From Ginsengibacter hankyongi (lineage in GTDB: Bacteria > Bacteroidota > Bacteroidia > Chitinophagales > Chitinophagaceae), in contig NZ_VYQF01000001.1 of NCBI RefSeq assembly GCF_008710285.1, positions 1,373,501 through 1,437,500 on the forward strand: a stretch of DNA of 64,000 nt. The letters run 5' to 3'. Below are positions 55,460 to 64,000 of this stretch, piece by piece. Within the stretch, counting starts at the first letter, position 1. Every line of letters begins with the position of its first letter. A program made the position numbers and the translations under genes. Below the pieces are notes generated by a model. That model saw nothing but the letters and a program-made list of their open reading frames with translations. It was not told the origin of the DNA and made no database searches.

Positions 55460-55909
55460 ATGATAACGTGGCAATGCAAATCTTTCAATGAATTAACCAA
55501 TCAAGAATTATACAAGATTCTTCAATTAAGGATTGAAGTTTTTGCAGTAGAACAAAATGTTGTTTACCAGGATTGTGATAATAAAGATTTTAAATCGTAT
55601 CATTTTACGGCCATAGAAAATGATCTCCTGGTAGCCTATAGCCGAATTATCCCGCCGGGTATATCTTATAATAAAGCGGCATCCATCGGCCGTGTTGTGA
55701 CGTCTCCGGTTGTTCGGGGGCAATCTTTAGGAAAACAATTGTTTGAAAAATCACTTGAACAACTTTACCTTTTATTTGGCCGCATCCCGGTAATAATAAG
55801 CGCCCAGGTGTACTTAATTAAATTTTACGAAAATTTTTCTTTCGTAGCTAATGGTAATATTTATATGGAAGATAGCATCCCGCATATTTCCATGATAAAG
55901 GATATTTAG
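55460..55909 (+). CDS. ElaA-type GNAT acetyltransferase
   Basis: A 149-residue protein of the ElaA branch of the GNAT superfamily: LTNQELYKILQLRIEVFAVE with QNVVYQDCDNKDF at the start is typical of ElaA, as is the acetyl-CoA loop IGRVVTSPVVRGQSLGKQLF. The substrate is unknown. It follows rarA by 26 bases and probably shares its transcript. Confidence 0.9.
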   Translation: MITWQCKSFNELTNQELYKILQLRIEVFAVEQNVVYQDCDNKDFKSYHFTAIENDLLVAYSRIIPPGISYNKAASIGRVVTSPVVRGQSLGKQLFEKSLEQLYLLFGRIPVIISAQVYLIKFYENFSFVANGNIYMEDSIPHISMIKDI

Positions 55910-56021
55910 TTCCTTGCAGGTACAATAATAAATTCCTTCTTTCCGTTATCAATATATTATCCTTAACGGGGTAAAAAATAAATCCATTATAGCTTGTAAA
56001 ATAAAAAAATCTGACCGTCTT

Positions 56022-57023
56022 ATGAAAAAACGTTTACCTACCTTTCGGCTTACGTGTTTCATATTAGCAACACTAAGTTTCCTTTTCTCTGCAAAAAGTT
56101 ATTCCCAATCATTAATATTCGGCAATGAAAAAGCAAGAGTTGAGGTAGGAATAAATGTTGGTCCATTATTTTTCCTGGGAGATTTAGGAGGGCATCACGG
56201 AAAGGGAACCACTTTTCTTAAAGACCTGAACTTACCGTTAACCAAAATAATGAAAGGGGTTTTCTTAACCGCCTATCCAAACGAATGGCTTGGAATACGC
56301 GCCGCTGCAGATATAGGAAAAATTGACGGCTTCGATAACATTATTAATACCAAAGGTGTAAATGAATTGTGGCGAAAGCAGCGTAATCTCGATTTCAGGT
56401 CAAACATTTCTGAAGCATATATTGCTACCGAAATTTTTCCATTAATGCTTTTATATAGCGGTGAAGAAAGTTATAAGCCTCGCCTCAGGCCCTATGGAGT
56501 AATAGGCGTAGGAGTTTTTCATTTCAACCCACAAGGCTCTTTAACGGATGCAAATGGGAATATGACTTGGTATTACTTACAACCACTTCACACAGAAGGG
56601 GAAGGATTTGCTGAATATCCCCAAAGAAAAAATTATGCATTAACACAGGTTAATATTCCGATGGGGCTTGGAGCAAAATACTACCTGTCTGATCGGGTAA
56701 ATCTAAGCCTTGAAGTATTAGAAAGAAAAACGTTTACTGATTATATAGATGATGTAAGTACGGACTATATTGATCCCAATTTATTCAACAAATATTTAAC
56801 GCCGCAAAATGCAAGCATTGCAAGGGCAATATTTGATAAAACCAACTCTATTTATGTAGCAGGAGCTTCACGGTTTTCTCCCGGCTCACAGAGAGGTAAT
56901 CCAAATCAAACCGATGCTTATTTTTCAATATCACTAAAATTAGCCGTTCGCCTCGGAGCTATATTCGACAATATTTACGACAGGAATGTTGCAAGTCACA
57001 TGAAATGTCCTAAAAGATTTTAA
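56022..57023 (+). CDS. Outer-membrane beta-barrel protein, DUF6089/PorG-like
   Basis: A 333-residue protein with a signal peptide (cleaved after SAKSYSQ). The mature part is a run of amphipathic strands: VEVGINVGPLFFLGDLGGHH at the start, then NEWLGIRAAADIGKIDGF, RNLDFRSNISEAYIATEIFP, LRPYGVIGVGVFHFNPQG, VNIPMGLGAKYYLSDRVNLS and a final SISLKLAVRLG. GDLGG, RSNISE and the VGVFHFNP phrase recall the DUF6089 family that includes PorG, an outer-membrane partner of the T9SS PorK/N (GldK/N) ring. Membership is from memory and not confirmed by alignment; a simple porin-like barrel is the alternative. Lone gene between elaA and convergent uvrA. Confidence 0.7.
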   Translation: MKKRLPTFRLTCFILATLSFLFSAKSYSQSLIFGNEKARVEVGINVGPLFFLGDLGGHHGKGTTFLKDLNLPLTKIMKGVFLTAYPNEWLGIRAAADIGKIDGFDNIINTKGVNELWRKQRNLDFRSNISEAYIATEIFPLMLLYSGEESYKPRLRPYGVIGVGVFHFNPQGSLTDANGNMTWYYLQPLHTEGEGFAEYPQRKNYALTQVNIPMGLGAKYYLSDRVNLSLEVLERKTFTDYIDDVSTDYIDPNLFNKYLTPQNASIARAIFDKTNSIYVAGASRFSPGSQRGNPNQTDAYFSISLKLAVRLGAIFDNIYDRNVASHMKCPKRF

Positions 57024-57162
57024 AAAAAATTTGCTCAACAAATTGGCTGGCAATATTGGCAAAGTATATAATAAAAGTTACCCATTAAACAATGCATTTT
57101 AAATGCGATGTAACCTCTGAAACTATAATTTTCCAACTTTGTTACTATGCTTTGCCATTTTT

Positions 57163-60042
57163 TTATCTCTTGTATTTTGCAAGTTCTTCCTTTATAAAAA
57201 CGGCGGTAAAACTTTCTTTATTTTTAGAAAGTTCTTCCGGTGTTCCTTCAAATAAAATTCTACCTCCACCCTGCCCTCCTTCCGGGCCTAGATCAATAAT
57301 GTAATCTGCAATTTTAATGATATCTATATTGTGTTCTATAACAAGAACCGTATTACCGCGATCAACTAATTTATTTAAAACATCTACCAGGTGTTGAATG
57401 TCCTGGAAATGTAGCCCGGTGGTGGGCTCATCCAAAATATAAAATGTTTTACCCGTATCCCGCTTGCTTAATTCGGTTGACAGCTTTACGCGTTGGGCTT
57501 CGCCGCCACTTAATGTTACTGCACTTTGCCCAAGTGTAATGTATCCCAGCCCTACTTCCTGCAAAACTTTTATTTTACGATATATATAAGGAACATTTTG
57601 AAAAAATTCCACGGCTTCATCAACCGTCATATCGAGCACATCGCTGATCGATTTGCCCTTATACCTTATTTCCAACGTTTCGCGGTTGTATCTTCTCCCA
57701 TTACATTTTTCACAATGAACATACACGTCAGGCAAAAAATTCATTTCGATTACTCTCATTCCGCCACCTTCGCATACATCACATCGCCCGCTCTTTACAT
57801 TGAAAGAAAACCGGCCGGCTTTATAACCTCTTATTTTTGCTTCTGGTACAGATGCAAATAATGTGCGTATATCCGTAAAAAAGCCACAATAAGTTGCGGG
57901 GTTGCTTCTTGGTGTTCTGCCAATGGGTGATTGATCTATCTCTACCACCTTATCAATGTACTCCAGTCCTTTTATGTTCTTATAAGAAAGAGGAGTCATT
58001 TTACTCTTATAAGCATGAACACTTAAAAGAGGATATAATGTTTCATTAATGAGGGTTGATTTTCCACTGCCACTTACACCGGTCACACAAATAAATTTAC
58101 CAAGAGGAAATTCGGCATTAATATTTTTCAAGTTATTTCCCGAAGCACCATTCAAGTGAAGTGTATGGCCATTCCCTTTTCTTCTTTCCGATGGAACCCG
58201 AATCTGCATTTTTCCATTGAGATATGAAGAAGTTACTGTATCTAATTTTAATAAATCTTTTGGAATGCCGCTCGCCACTACTTCTCCTCCGTGCTTGCCC
58301 GCCTGCGGACCAATATCGATAAGATAATCGGCAGCCATCATTATATCTTTATCATGTTCAACTACCAGCACACTATTACCAATATTTCTTAGGTTTTTAA
58401 GCGCCTCGATAAGCCGTTGATTATCTCTTTGATGAAGACCAATACTTGGCTCATCGAGAATGTAGGTAATTCCCTGCAATTGAGAACCTATTTGGGTAGC
58501 AAGCCGTATACGCTGAGACTCCCCGCCGCTGAGGCTTTTAGACGGGCGATTGAGGGAAAGATAATTTAGACCAACATTTAATAAAAATTGGACTCTTTCT
58601 CTTATCTCTTTTAAAATATCTTTTGCAATTACATTTTGTCTTTTTTCTAATCTTGATTCAATACCTGAAAACCAATCCAACAATTTTTCAAGATCCAAAT
58701 CGCTTAATTCAGAAATATCTTTATCATCAACTTTAAACCAAAGGCTTTCTTTCTTTAACCGTTTTCCGTTACAGGCATTGCAGGTTTTTAGTTGCATGAA
58801 CTTTTCTACCCATCCTCTTAATGCTTCTGTACTATACGATGAAGAAAACCATCTTTTCAGCATCGGAATTATTCCTTCATAATTTCCTGTATATGTATCA
58901 GGGATTGTTTCATCATTTACATCTACTTCGAAGCTTGTATTAGCAATTCCATCACCATATAAAAGCAGGTTGAGTTGTGCTTCAGGTAAATCTTTTATAG
59001 AGATATCTAAATTAATTTTATGCTTTTTAGAAAATCCAACGATTTGTTGAAACACGCTCGCATCACGCTCTTCGCCCAATGGCACAATGCCACCTTCATT
59101 TATGCTTTTGCTTTTATCAGGTAAAACTTCATCTATGCTAATTGTATACACATTACCTAGTCCTTTACAAATCGGGCAGGCGCCATAAGGAGAGTTAAAG
59201 GAAAAAGTATTGGGTGAAGGTTCTTCATAACTTATCCCCGTGTCTTCACACATTAGCTGGCGGCTGTATTGAACAAGTTCACCACTATCATTTAATAATA
59301 AAAAAAGTAAGCCATTTCCTAATTGAAGTGATTTCTGTAAGCTTTGGCTTAGTCGCACTTTTTGATCGGGAGTAACCTGCAGCCTGTCAACCACTAACTC
59401 TATATCATGAATTTTATACCTGTCTACCTGCATTTTTGGAACGAGGTCTTTTATATCTCCATCAATTCTTACTTTTAAAAATCCTTTTTTTCTTACATCT
59501 TCAAATAGTTCCCGATAATGACCTTTACGCCCTCTGACCAACGGAGCAAGCAAGCTGATTTTCTTAGTGGAAAATTTTAAAAAAATATTATCGAGGATTT
59601 CATCTTCACTCCACTTAACCATCTTCTTGCCGGTATTATAACTATAGGCTTCTCCTATTCTTGCAAAAAGTAATCTCAAAAAATCATAAACTTCAGTAAC
59701 TGTTCCAACAGTACTCCTTGGATTTTTATTGGTAGTTTTTTGTTCAATAGAAATAACAGGCGAGAGGCCCGTGATTTTATCAACATCCGGCCTTTCCATA
59801 TCGCCCATAAACTGGCGTGCATAGGCAGAAAAACTTTCCATGTAACGACGTTGGCCCTCCGCATAGATAGTATCGAAAGCCAGCGACGACTTACCACTGC
59901 CACTAATACCGGTGATTACAACAAGCTTGTTTTTGGGAATGGAAATATCGATGTTTTTCAGGTTATGTTCCCGTGCGCCAAATACTTCAATTGTTTCTTC
60001 CACACCACTTAATTCTAAGTTCTCCTTCTTTCCTTTTGCCAT
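57163..60042 (-). CDS. uvrA: UvrABC excision repair ATPase subunit A
   Basis: Damage recognition in nucleotide excision repair. The 959-residue protein has both ABC modules: Walker A GISGSGKSSLAFDTI near residue 50 and GVSGSGKSTLINETLYP around 650; signatures LSLNRPSKSLSGGESQRIRL and GQSAVTLSGGEAQRVKL; Walker B ITYILDEPSIGLH and FYILDEPTTGLH. Zinc-binding groups are CPICKGLG, CNACNGKRL and the pair CDVCEGGG with CEKCNGRRY. The start MAKGKKENLELSGVEETIEV is a little longer than typical (about 940 residues). Minus-strand word TAAATTTG lies 12 bases ahead of the ATG at 60054-60061. Confidence 0.97.
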   Translation of the reverse strand: MAKGKKENLELSGVEETIEVFGAREHNLKNIDISIPKNKLVVITGISGSGKSSLAFDTIYAEGQRRYMESFSAYARQFMGDMERPDVDKITGLSPVISIEQKTTNKNPRSTVGTVTEVYDFLRLLFARIGEAYSYNTGKKMVKWSEDEILDNIFLKFSTKKISLLAPLVRGRKGHYRELFEDVRKKGFLKVRIDGDIKDLVPKMQVDRYKIHDIELVVDRLQVTPDQKVRLSQSLQKSLQLGNGLLFLLLNDSGELVQYSRQLMCEDTGISYEEPSPNTFSFNSPYGACPICKGLGNVYTISIDEVLPDKSKSINEGGIVPLGEERDASVFQQIVGFSKKHKINLDISIKDLPEAQLNLLLYGDGIANTSFEVDVNDETIPDTYTGNYEGIIPMLKRWFSSSYSTEALRGWVEKFMQLKTCNACNGKRLKKESLWFKVDDKDISELSDLDLEKLLDWFSGIESRLEKRQNVIAKDILKEIRERVQFLLNVGLNYLSLNRPSKSLSGGESQRIRLATQIGSQLQGITYILDEPSIGLHQRDNQRLIEALKNLRNIGNSVLVVEHDKDIMMAADYLIDIGPQAGKHGGEVVASGIPKDLLKLDTVTSSYLNGKMQIRVPSERRKGNGHTLHLNGASGNNLKNINAEFPLGKFICVTGVSGSGKSTLINETLYPLLSVHAYKSKMTPLSYKNIKGLEYIDKVVEIDQSPIGRTPRSNPATYCGFFTDIRTLFASVPEAKIRGYKAGRFSFNVKSGRCDVCEGGGMRVIEMNFLPDVYVHCEKCNGRRYNRETLEIRYKGKSISDVLDMTVDEAVEFFQNVPYIYRKIKVLQEVGLGYITLGQSAVTLSGGEAQRVKLSTELSKRDTGKTFYILDEPTTGLHFQDIQHLVDVLNKLVDRGNTVLVIEHNIDIIKIADYIIDLGPEGGQGGGRILFEGTPEELSKNKESFTAVFIKEELAKYKR

Positions 60043-60497
60043 AATAAAGTATACAAATTTACTATTAAATGTTTGATGATTACATTTTACGCAAGTGCTA
60101 GATTATGAACAAAATTGAAAAGATAAGGCTGAATTTATGGTGAGATTTATAAACCATTTGCAGAATTGAGAGATAAAAACCAACTTTTTTTAGTAAAAAA
60201 TAAAAATGTGAATATCTTTAACGCAGTTTTTTAAAAAAAACTTTTTTAGAAGCATCTTTATATTCGGGTTTTATCGTAGCTTTAATTTCACGTTAATCCC
60301 TTGAAAATTTCTGCGCATTTTTTGTACACAAATCGAAAATATTTGAATACTTTTTTACAATAATTAAAATATTTAGCCGTTTCATAAAGTTAATGATCGG
60401 GAAATGTTTATTTCAAATTCAGCATTCGATAATAGAGCATCATGTATTTAAATCAAATTAATTATTACATTTGTCCTTACCCTCAAAGTAAAAAGCA
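60043..60497. other. AT-rich divergent intergenic region between uvrA and gldK
   Basis: 455 bases, very AT-rich, including an A-run/T-run palindrome near 60225-60247. It holds a weak -7 word for uvrA (60054-60061, minus) and one for gldK (60466-60473, plus). No open frame of coding character, tRNA or strong GC hairpin is seen. Confidence 0.5.
60466..60473 (+). promoter_or_regulatory. Putative -7 element for gldKLM
   Basis: TACATTTG matches TAnnTTTG, 24 bases before the gldK ATG, followed by GTCCTTACCC. No clear TTTG at -33. Confidence 0.45.
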
Positions 60498-61787
60498 ATG
60501 AAAACCAAATTGTTCACCGCAATAGCTGTATTGGCTATTTTTATCTTAACTGGTTGTGGCAAATCCGGCAAGTCAAAAGGCCTTCCTAATGATGGCCAGT
60601 TACATGGCGTAGCTCCTGCAAGCCGTTATATTTTGCCAAAACCTCCGGGAATGGTTTATATTCCACCGGGCACTTTCCACATGGGGCCTAGTGATGAAGA
60701 TGTAAACTATGCTTTTACAGCTCGTAACAAACAGGTTTCTATAAGTGGCTTTTGGATGGATGCCACTGAAATTACCAATAACGAATATCGCCAGTTTACA
60801 GATTGGGTTAGAGATTCTATTGCAGGCAAACTTCTTGGATATGTAAAGCAGGGAGCTGACGGCAATGAATATCTTGACTGGAAAAAAGTTTCAACCATCA
60901 AATGGAACGACAAAGCAACTATGGAAAAAATAGATGCTATGATTGTAACGCCTGATAATAGGATTTTTGGCAGAAAAGAAATTGACCCCCAGAAAATAAT
61001 GTATCACTCAGAGGTTTTCGATTTTAAAGAAGCTGCTAAAAGAGAAAATGCAAATGTTCCGCGTGGAAAGTTTATTGTTCGGTATGATATCCCTGTATAT
61101 CCCGATACATTAGTGTGGGTTAGAGATTTTGCTTACTCATATAACGAACCAATGGCAAAACAATATTATAGTCACCCGGCTTTCGGTAATTATCCTGTAG
61201 TGGGAGTTAACTGGAAACAGGCTACTGCTTTTTGCGAATGGCGTACTCATTTGCTTAATTCATTCTTATTAAATAAAAACAGGAATACCGAATCTCCTTT
61301 CCGTCTTCCAACCGAGGCGCAATGGGAATATGCAGCAAGAGGCGGAAGATCACAATCTCCTTACCCTTGGGGCGGTCCGTACCTGAGAAACAGGAAAGGA
61401 TGTTTACTTGCCAACTTTAAACCAGGCAGGGGTAATTACCCTGAAGATGGAGGTTTCTATACCGTTCGTGCAGATGCTTATTGGCCAAACGATTTCGGTT
61501 TATACAATATGGCCGGAAACGTAGCTGAATGGACATCTTCATTATACTATGAAGGCGGTTATAATTTTCAACACGACATGAACCCTGATATTCGCTGGAA
61601 TGCTACAGACCAGGATCCCCCACGTATGAAACGTAAAGTAATCCGCGGTGGTAGCTGGAAAGATGTTGGATACTTTTTACAAACAAGTACAAGATCTTAC
61701 GAATACCAGGATACATCCAAATCTTACATCGGTTTCCGTTGTGTTATCGACTTACCTCCAGTTACCAGTAAAAAAGGTAGAAAATAA
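60498..61787 (+). CDS. gldK: Gliding motility / type IX secretion lipoprotein GldK
   Basis: GldK (PorK) is an outer-membrane-anchored lipoprotein that forms the large periplasmic ring of the T9SS with GldN. The 429-residue protein has a lipoprotein signal ending FILTGC (Cys20), then a formylglycine-generating-enzyme (SUMF1) fold: PGMVYIPPGTFHMGPSDED, WMDATEITNNEYRQF, FRLPTEAQWEYAARGG, GLYNMAGNVAEWTSS and KVIRGGSWKDVGYFLQ with FRCVIDLP at the end. The catalytic cysteine pair of true sulfatase-activating enzymes is not expected in GldK, which is structural. gldL follows after 114 bases, then gldM. Confidence 0.96.
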   Translation: MKTKLFTAIAVLAIFILTGCGKSGKSKGLPNDGQLHGVAPASRYILPKPPGMVYIPPGTFHMGPSDEDVNYAFTARNKQVSISGFWMDATEITNNEYRQFTDWVRDSIAGKLLGYVKQGADGNEYLDWKKVSTIKWNDKATMEKIDAMIVTPDNRIFGRKEIDPQKIMYHSEVFDFKEAAKRENANVPRGKFIVRYDIPVYPDTLVWVRDFAYSYNEPMAKQYYSHPAFGNYPVVGVNWKQATAFCEWRTHLLNSFLLNKNRNTESPFRLPTEAQWEYAARGGRSQSPYPWGGPYLRNRKGCLLANFKPGRGNYPEDGGFYTVRADAYWPNDFGLYNMAGNVAEWTSSLYYEGGYNFQHDMNPDIRWNATDQDPPRMKRKVIRGGSWKDVGYFLQTSTRSYEYQDTSKSYIGFRCVIDLPPVTSKKGRK

Positions 61788-61901
61788 ATATTATTCCATA
61801 GAAAAAAAATTTAGCAAAAATCTTACTGGCCTGTATTAGTAATTTAATATGGGCTTTGTATTTTATAAACCCAACTAAATCAAAATTAAAATCTAATCAT
61901 C

Positions 61902-62657
61902 ATGGCCCAACCTAAAAGAACCTTTCTAACCCTTATCGACGTATTAGTAAGCGCCGGAGCAGCTGTAGTTATATTTGCTGCCTGGGCAAAATTAACCCAC
62001 CAGGCTTATGCAGACACTTTACTTGGTGTAGGTATGTTTACCGAAACCGGAATATTCCTGGTTTATGCAGCTATTGAGTGGGTAAAACCTCAAAGACATG
62101 ATCATGCACCAGCAGCAGTAGAAACAGTAAAAGGTAATCCGGCTTTAGCATCAATGGATAAGATGCTGATGGAAGCCGATATTACCCCTGCAAATATGAA
62201 AAAACTGGGTGATAATTTCCAAAAATTAGGTACTACCGTTTCCCATCTTGGAGAGGTTGGCGACGTTGTAAAATCAACAGGAGACTTTTCCGCCAAAACC
62301 AAGGAAGCAACTTCTGCTCTTGGAATGATGAAAGATGCCTATGTAAATTCGGCAAATACTATGAGCAGTTTTAATAGCGCCGCTGATAGTGCTAAAGGAT
62401 TCCACGATCAGGTTCAGGTACTTACTAAGAACCTTGGCTCATTAAATACTATTTATGAACTGGAGTTAAATGAAAGTAATAATCACCTGAAAACTTTAAA
62501 CAGTTTCTATGGCAGAATGGCCCAGGCTAGTGAAGTAATGGTTTCAACCGTAGAAGATGCTCAATCTACAAAAGAACAAATAAGTGCGCTGGCAAATAAC
62601 CTTCAAAAACTTAATAATGTTTATGGTAACATGTTAAGTGCAATGCAGGGTAGATAA
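61902..62657 (+). CDS. gldL: Gliding motility / type IX secretion motor protein GldL
   Basis: GldL (PorL) is the inner-membrane stator-like half of the proton-driven GldLM motor. The 251-residue protein has two N-terminal membrane helices, FLTLIDVLVSAGAAVVIFAAWAKL cut here to residues 8-31, and about 39-60 with Glu48 inside the second (GMFTETGIFLVYAAIEW). A membrane Glu at this place is the proton-carrying residue of the family (Glu49 in Flavobacterium). The cytoplasmic rest is helical, starting with PALASMDKMLMEADITPANM. gldM starts 47 bases after the stop. Confidence 0.95.
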   Translation: MAQPKRTFLTLIDVLVSAGAAVVIFAAWAKLTHQAYADTLLGVGMFTETGIFLVYAAIEWVKPQRHDHAPAAVETVKGNPALASMDKMLMEADITPANMKKLGDNFQKLGTTVSHLGEVGDVVKSTGDFSAKTKEATSALGMMKDAYVNSANTMSSFNSAADSAKGFHDQVQVLTKNLGSLNTIYELELNESNNHLKTLNSFYGRMAQASEVMVSTVEDAQSTKEQISALANNLQKLNNVYGNMLSAMQGR

Positions 62658-62704
62658 TTAATAATAATCCAATTTCAAAAAACCCAAAGTAAAAATTAAA
62701 TACC

Positions 62705-64000
62705 ATGGCATTACCCAGAGAACCGCGGCAAAAGATGATCAACGTTATGTACTTAGTACTTACGGCGATTCTCGCCCTGAATGTATCTAACGAGGTAATT
62801 AATGCATTTAAAGTTGTGAATACAAGTTTAATGACTTCTAATGCTAATATTACAACTTCAAACAATACACTATATAAATCTCTTGAAGAAAAATTGAGTA
62901 AGCCTGAATCGCATGACAAAGCTGTAATTTGGGAGCCTAAGGCAATGAAGGCCAAGCAACTTTCAGGTGATATGATGACTTATATTGATAGTTTAAAAAC
63001 TGCTTTATTGAACGCAGCAGACCTTAGGATGAAATGGGATGATAAATTAAAAGATAGCGTGCAGGATTATCGGGCTGACAATCTTGATGCCTCTACCCGT
63101 TTATTTGAAACCAAAGGTAAAGGGCCGGAATTAAAAGCGCGGCTTGATCAATATAAAGATGAAATGTTGAACATTGACCCTTCTATAAAAAAAGAATTTG
63201 AGAATATTTTTCCTGTAAATACCGTACCTCCAAAATCACAGGAAGGAAAAAACAAAGATTTTACCCAGACTTTCTTTCACATGACCCCAACGGTTGCAGC
63301 ATTAACTATACTTAGTAAATTTCAGAATAATATTAAGAATGCTGAAAATATGGTAGTTACTTATTGCCATAATCAAATTGGCGCTGTTGAGGTTCACATG
63401 GATAAAACAGGTGTTCTGGTAGGGACGAATTCAACTTACCTGATGCCGGGCCAACAGTTGGAAATTACGGCAGGTGTAGGTGCTTATAGTTCTGCTGCAG
63501 CTCCAACCATATCTATTAATGGTAGTAATGTGCCTGTAACAAATGGCCAGGGTAAATACACTACTGCTGTTAGCGGAGCTGGCGAACATACCGTGAACGT
63601 GAACGTTTCTTACAGGGATGAAAATAATAAAATTCAAACACAATCAGTACCGGTTAAATATGTGGTAGGTACTCCTGGCGGAGCAGCAGTTATGCTTGAT
63701 AAAATGAATGTATTTTATATAGGGGTTCCTAATCCTGTAACAATTAATTCGGGAACAGGTTGGGATAAAACACATGTATCTATATCTTCCGGTAGTTTGA
63801 CTCCTTCAGGTACTCCCGGTAAGTTCACAGTTAATGTAAAAGAAGTAGGAAAAACAACAATTAATATAAATGCTGATGGAAAAAACAGTTCTTATGATTT
63901 CAGGATAAAAAGAATTCCTGATCCCATACTTAAAGTTGGCCCAAATGCTGGCGGAAGAATGCAATCAGTGGTTTTTAAAAATCAACAATTTTGCAGGGCT
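62705..64000 (+). CDS. gldM: Gliding motility / type IX secretion motor protein GldM (cut by window edge)
   Basis: GldM (PorM) is the periplasm-spanning rotor of the motor, linking GldL to the GldK/N ring. The frame is open for 432 codons to the window end, out of about 515 for the family. It starts MALPREPRQKMINVMYLVLT with a single membrane helix (residues 11-26), then long helices of domain D1 (SLKTALLNAADLRMKWDDKL; VTYCHNQIGAVEVHMDK), and beta domains D2-D4 (SYRDENNKIQTQSVPVKYVV, MNVFYIGVPNPVTINSGTGW), with VGPNAGGRM near the cut. gldN would be expected next beyond the window. Confidence 0.95.
   Translation, partial: MALPREPRQKMINVMYLVLTAILALNVSNEVINAFKVVNTSLMTSNANITTSNNTLYKSLEEKLSKPESHDKAVIWEPKAMKAKQLSGDMMTYIDSLKTALLNAADLRMKWDDKLKDSVQDYRADNLDASTRLFETKGKGPELKARLDQYKDEMLNIDPSIKKEFENIFPVNTVPPKSQEGKNKDFTQTFFHMTPTVAALTILSKFQNNIKNAENMVVTYCHNQIGAVEVHMDKTGVLVGTNSTYLMPGQQLEITAGVGAYSSAAAPTISINGSNVPVTNGQGKYTTAVSGAGEHTVNVNVSYRDENNKIQTQSVPVKYVVGTPGGAAVMLDKMNVFYIGVPNPVTINSGTGWDKTHVSISSGSLTPSGTPGKFTVNVKEVGKTTININADGKNSSYDFRIKRIPDPILKVGPNAGGRMQSVVFKNQQFCRA

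Noticed and set aside
1-64000. tRNA genes, rRNA, CRISPR arrays, insertion sequences or prophage
   Set aside because: All gaps were read for tRNA-like T-arm words, spaced direct repeats, transposase frames and terminal inverted repeats; none was convincing.

Overview
The window is an AT-rich bacterial chromosome segment from a member of the phylum Bacteroidota, most likely order Chitinophagales (Chitinophagaceae-like). The evidence is the gliding and type IX secretion genes sprA and gldK-gldL-gldM, a Bacteroidota-type short AMP nucleosidase, thioester alpha-2-macroglobulins, and several upstream regions with the Bacteroidota -7 promoter word TAnnTTTG. The taxonomic call is inference from protein character; there is no rRNA gene and I found no tRNA, CRISPR array, insertion sequence or prophage.

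Layout. 1-8237 is mostly minus strand: the start of an alpha-2-macroglobulin lipoprotein (cut by the left edge), a one-domain response regulator, two unrelated isocitrate dehydrogenases side by side, a GNAT acetyltransferase, a Cys/Met-metabolism PLP enzyme, and fabH; a DinB gene is on plus. 8373-16199 is ruvA followed by the 2404-residue T9SS translocon gene sprA. 16373-18370 (minus) carries a secreted hypothetical, an SDR and a LOG-family gene. 18472-24210 (plus) is a close-packed run: Na+/solute symporter, O-methyltransferase, glucosaminidase-LysM, hpt, YfbK-like vWA protein. 24216-26057 is grpE-dnaJ (minus). 26259-28083 holds a fatty acid hydroxylase-family membrane protein and a Tyr/Gly-rich exported protein. 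28184-32466 (minus) holds lysA, scpB, a stand-alone atpG and an AraC regulator. 32714-40107 is ccmC/ccmD-like genes, glutamate dehydrogenase, AMP nucleosidase, a fused oligopeptide ABC ATPase, queA and an Mpo1-like gene, interrupted on minus by a small HsdR-N-like nuclease-fold protein. 40109-42595 (minus) is aspartate kinase and an Ldh2-type dehydrogenase. 42711-57023 (plus) is yebC, a 2057-residue alpha-2-macroglobulin, aspS, an Mrr-type endonuclease, a putative L,D-transpeptidase-like protein, rarA, elaA and an outer-membrane barrel protein. uvrA is on minus, and gldK-gldL-gldM run off the right edge.

How they fit together. SprA forms the outer-membrane pore of the type IX system, GldK is its periplasmic/outer-membrane ring lipoprotein, and GldL-GldM form the inner-membrane proton-driven motor; the barrel protein at 56022 may belong to the same machine (PorG/DUF6089-like, tentative). 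lysC (40109) and lysA (28184) bracket the lysine/DAP pathway; ruvA, uvrA and rarA serve DNA repair.

Most of the window is ordinary core genome. The points most worth a second look are the NADP-site substitutions in the bacterial-type isocitrate dehydrogenase next to an intact eukaryotic-type NADP enzyme; a SusC/RagA plug-like segment inside the thioester alpha-2-macroglobulin; a divergent L,D-transpeptidase-like motif in an unannotated exported protein transcribed behind an Mrr nuclease; and a leader with two mutually exclusive hairpins in front of queA. I did not find a clearly undescribed multi-gene system.
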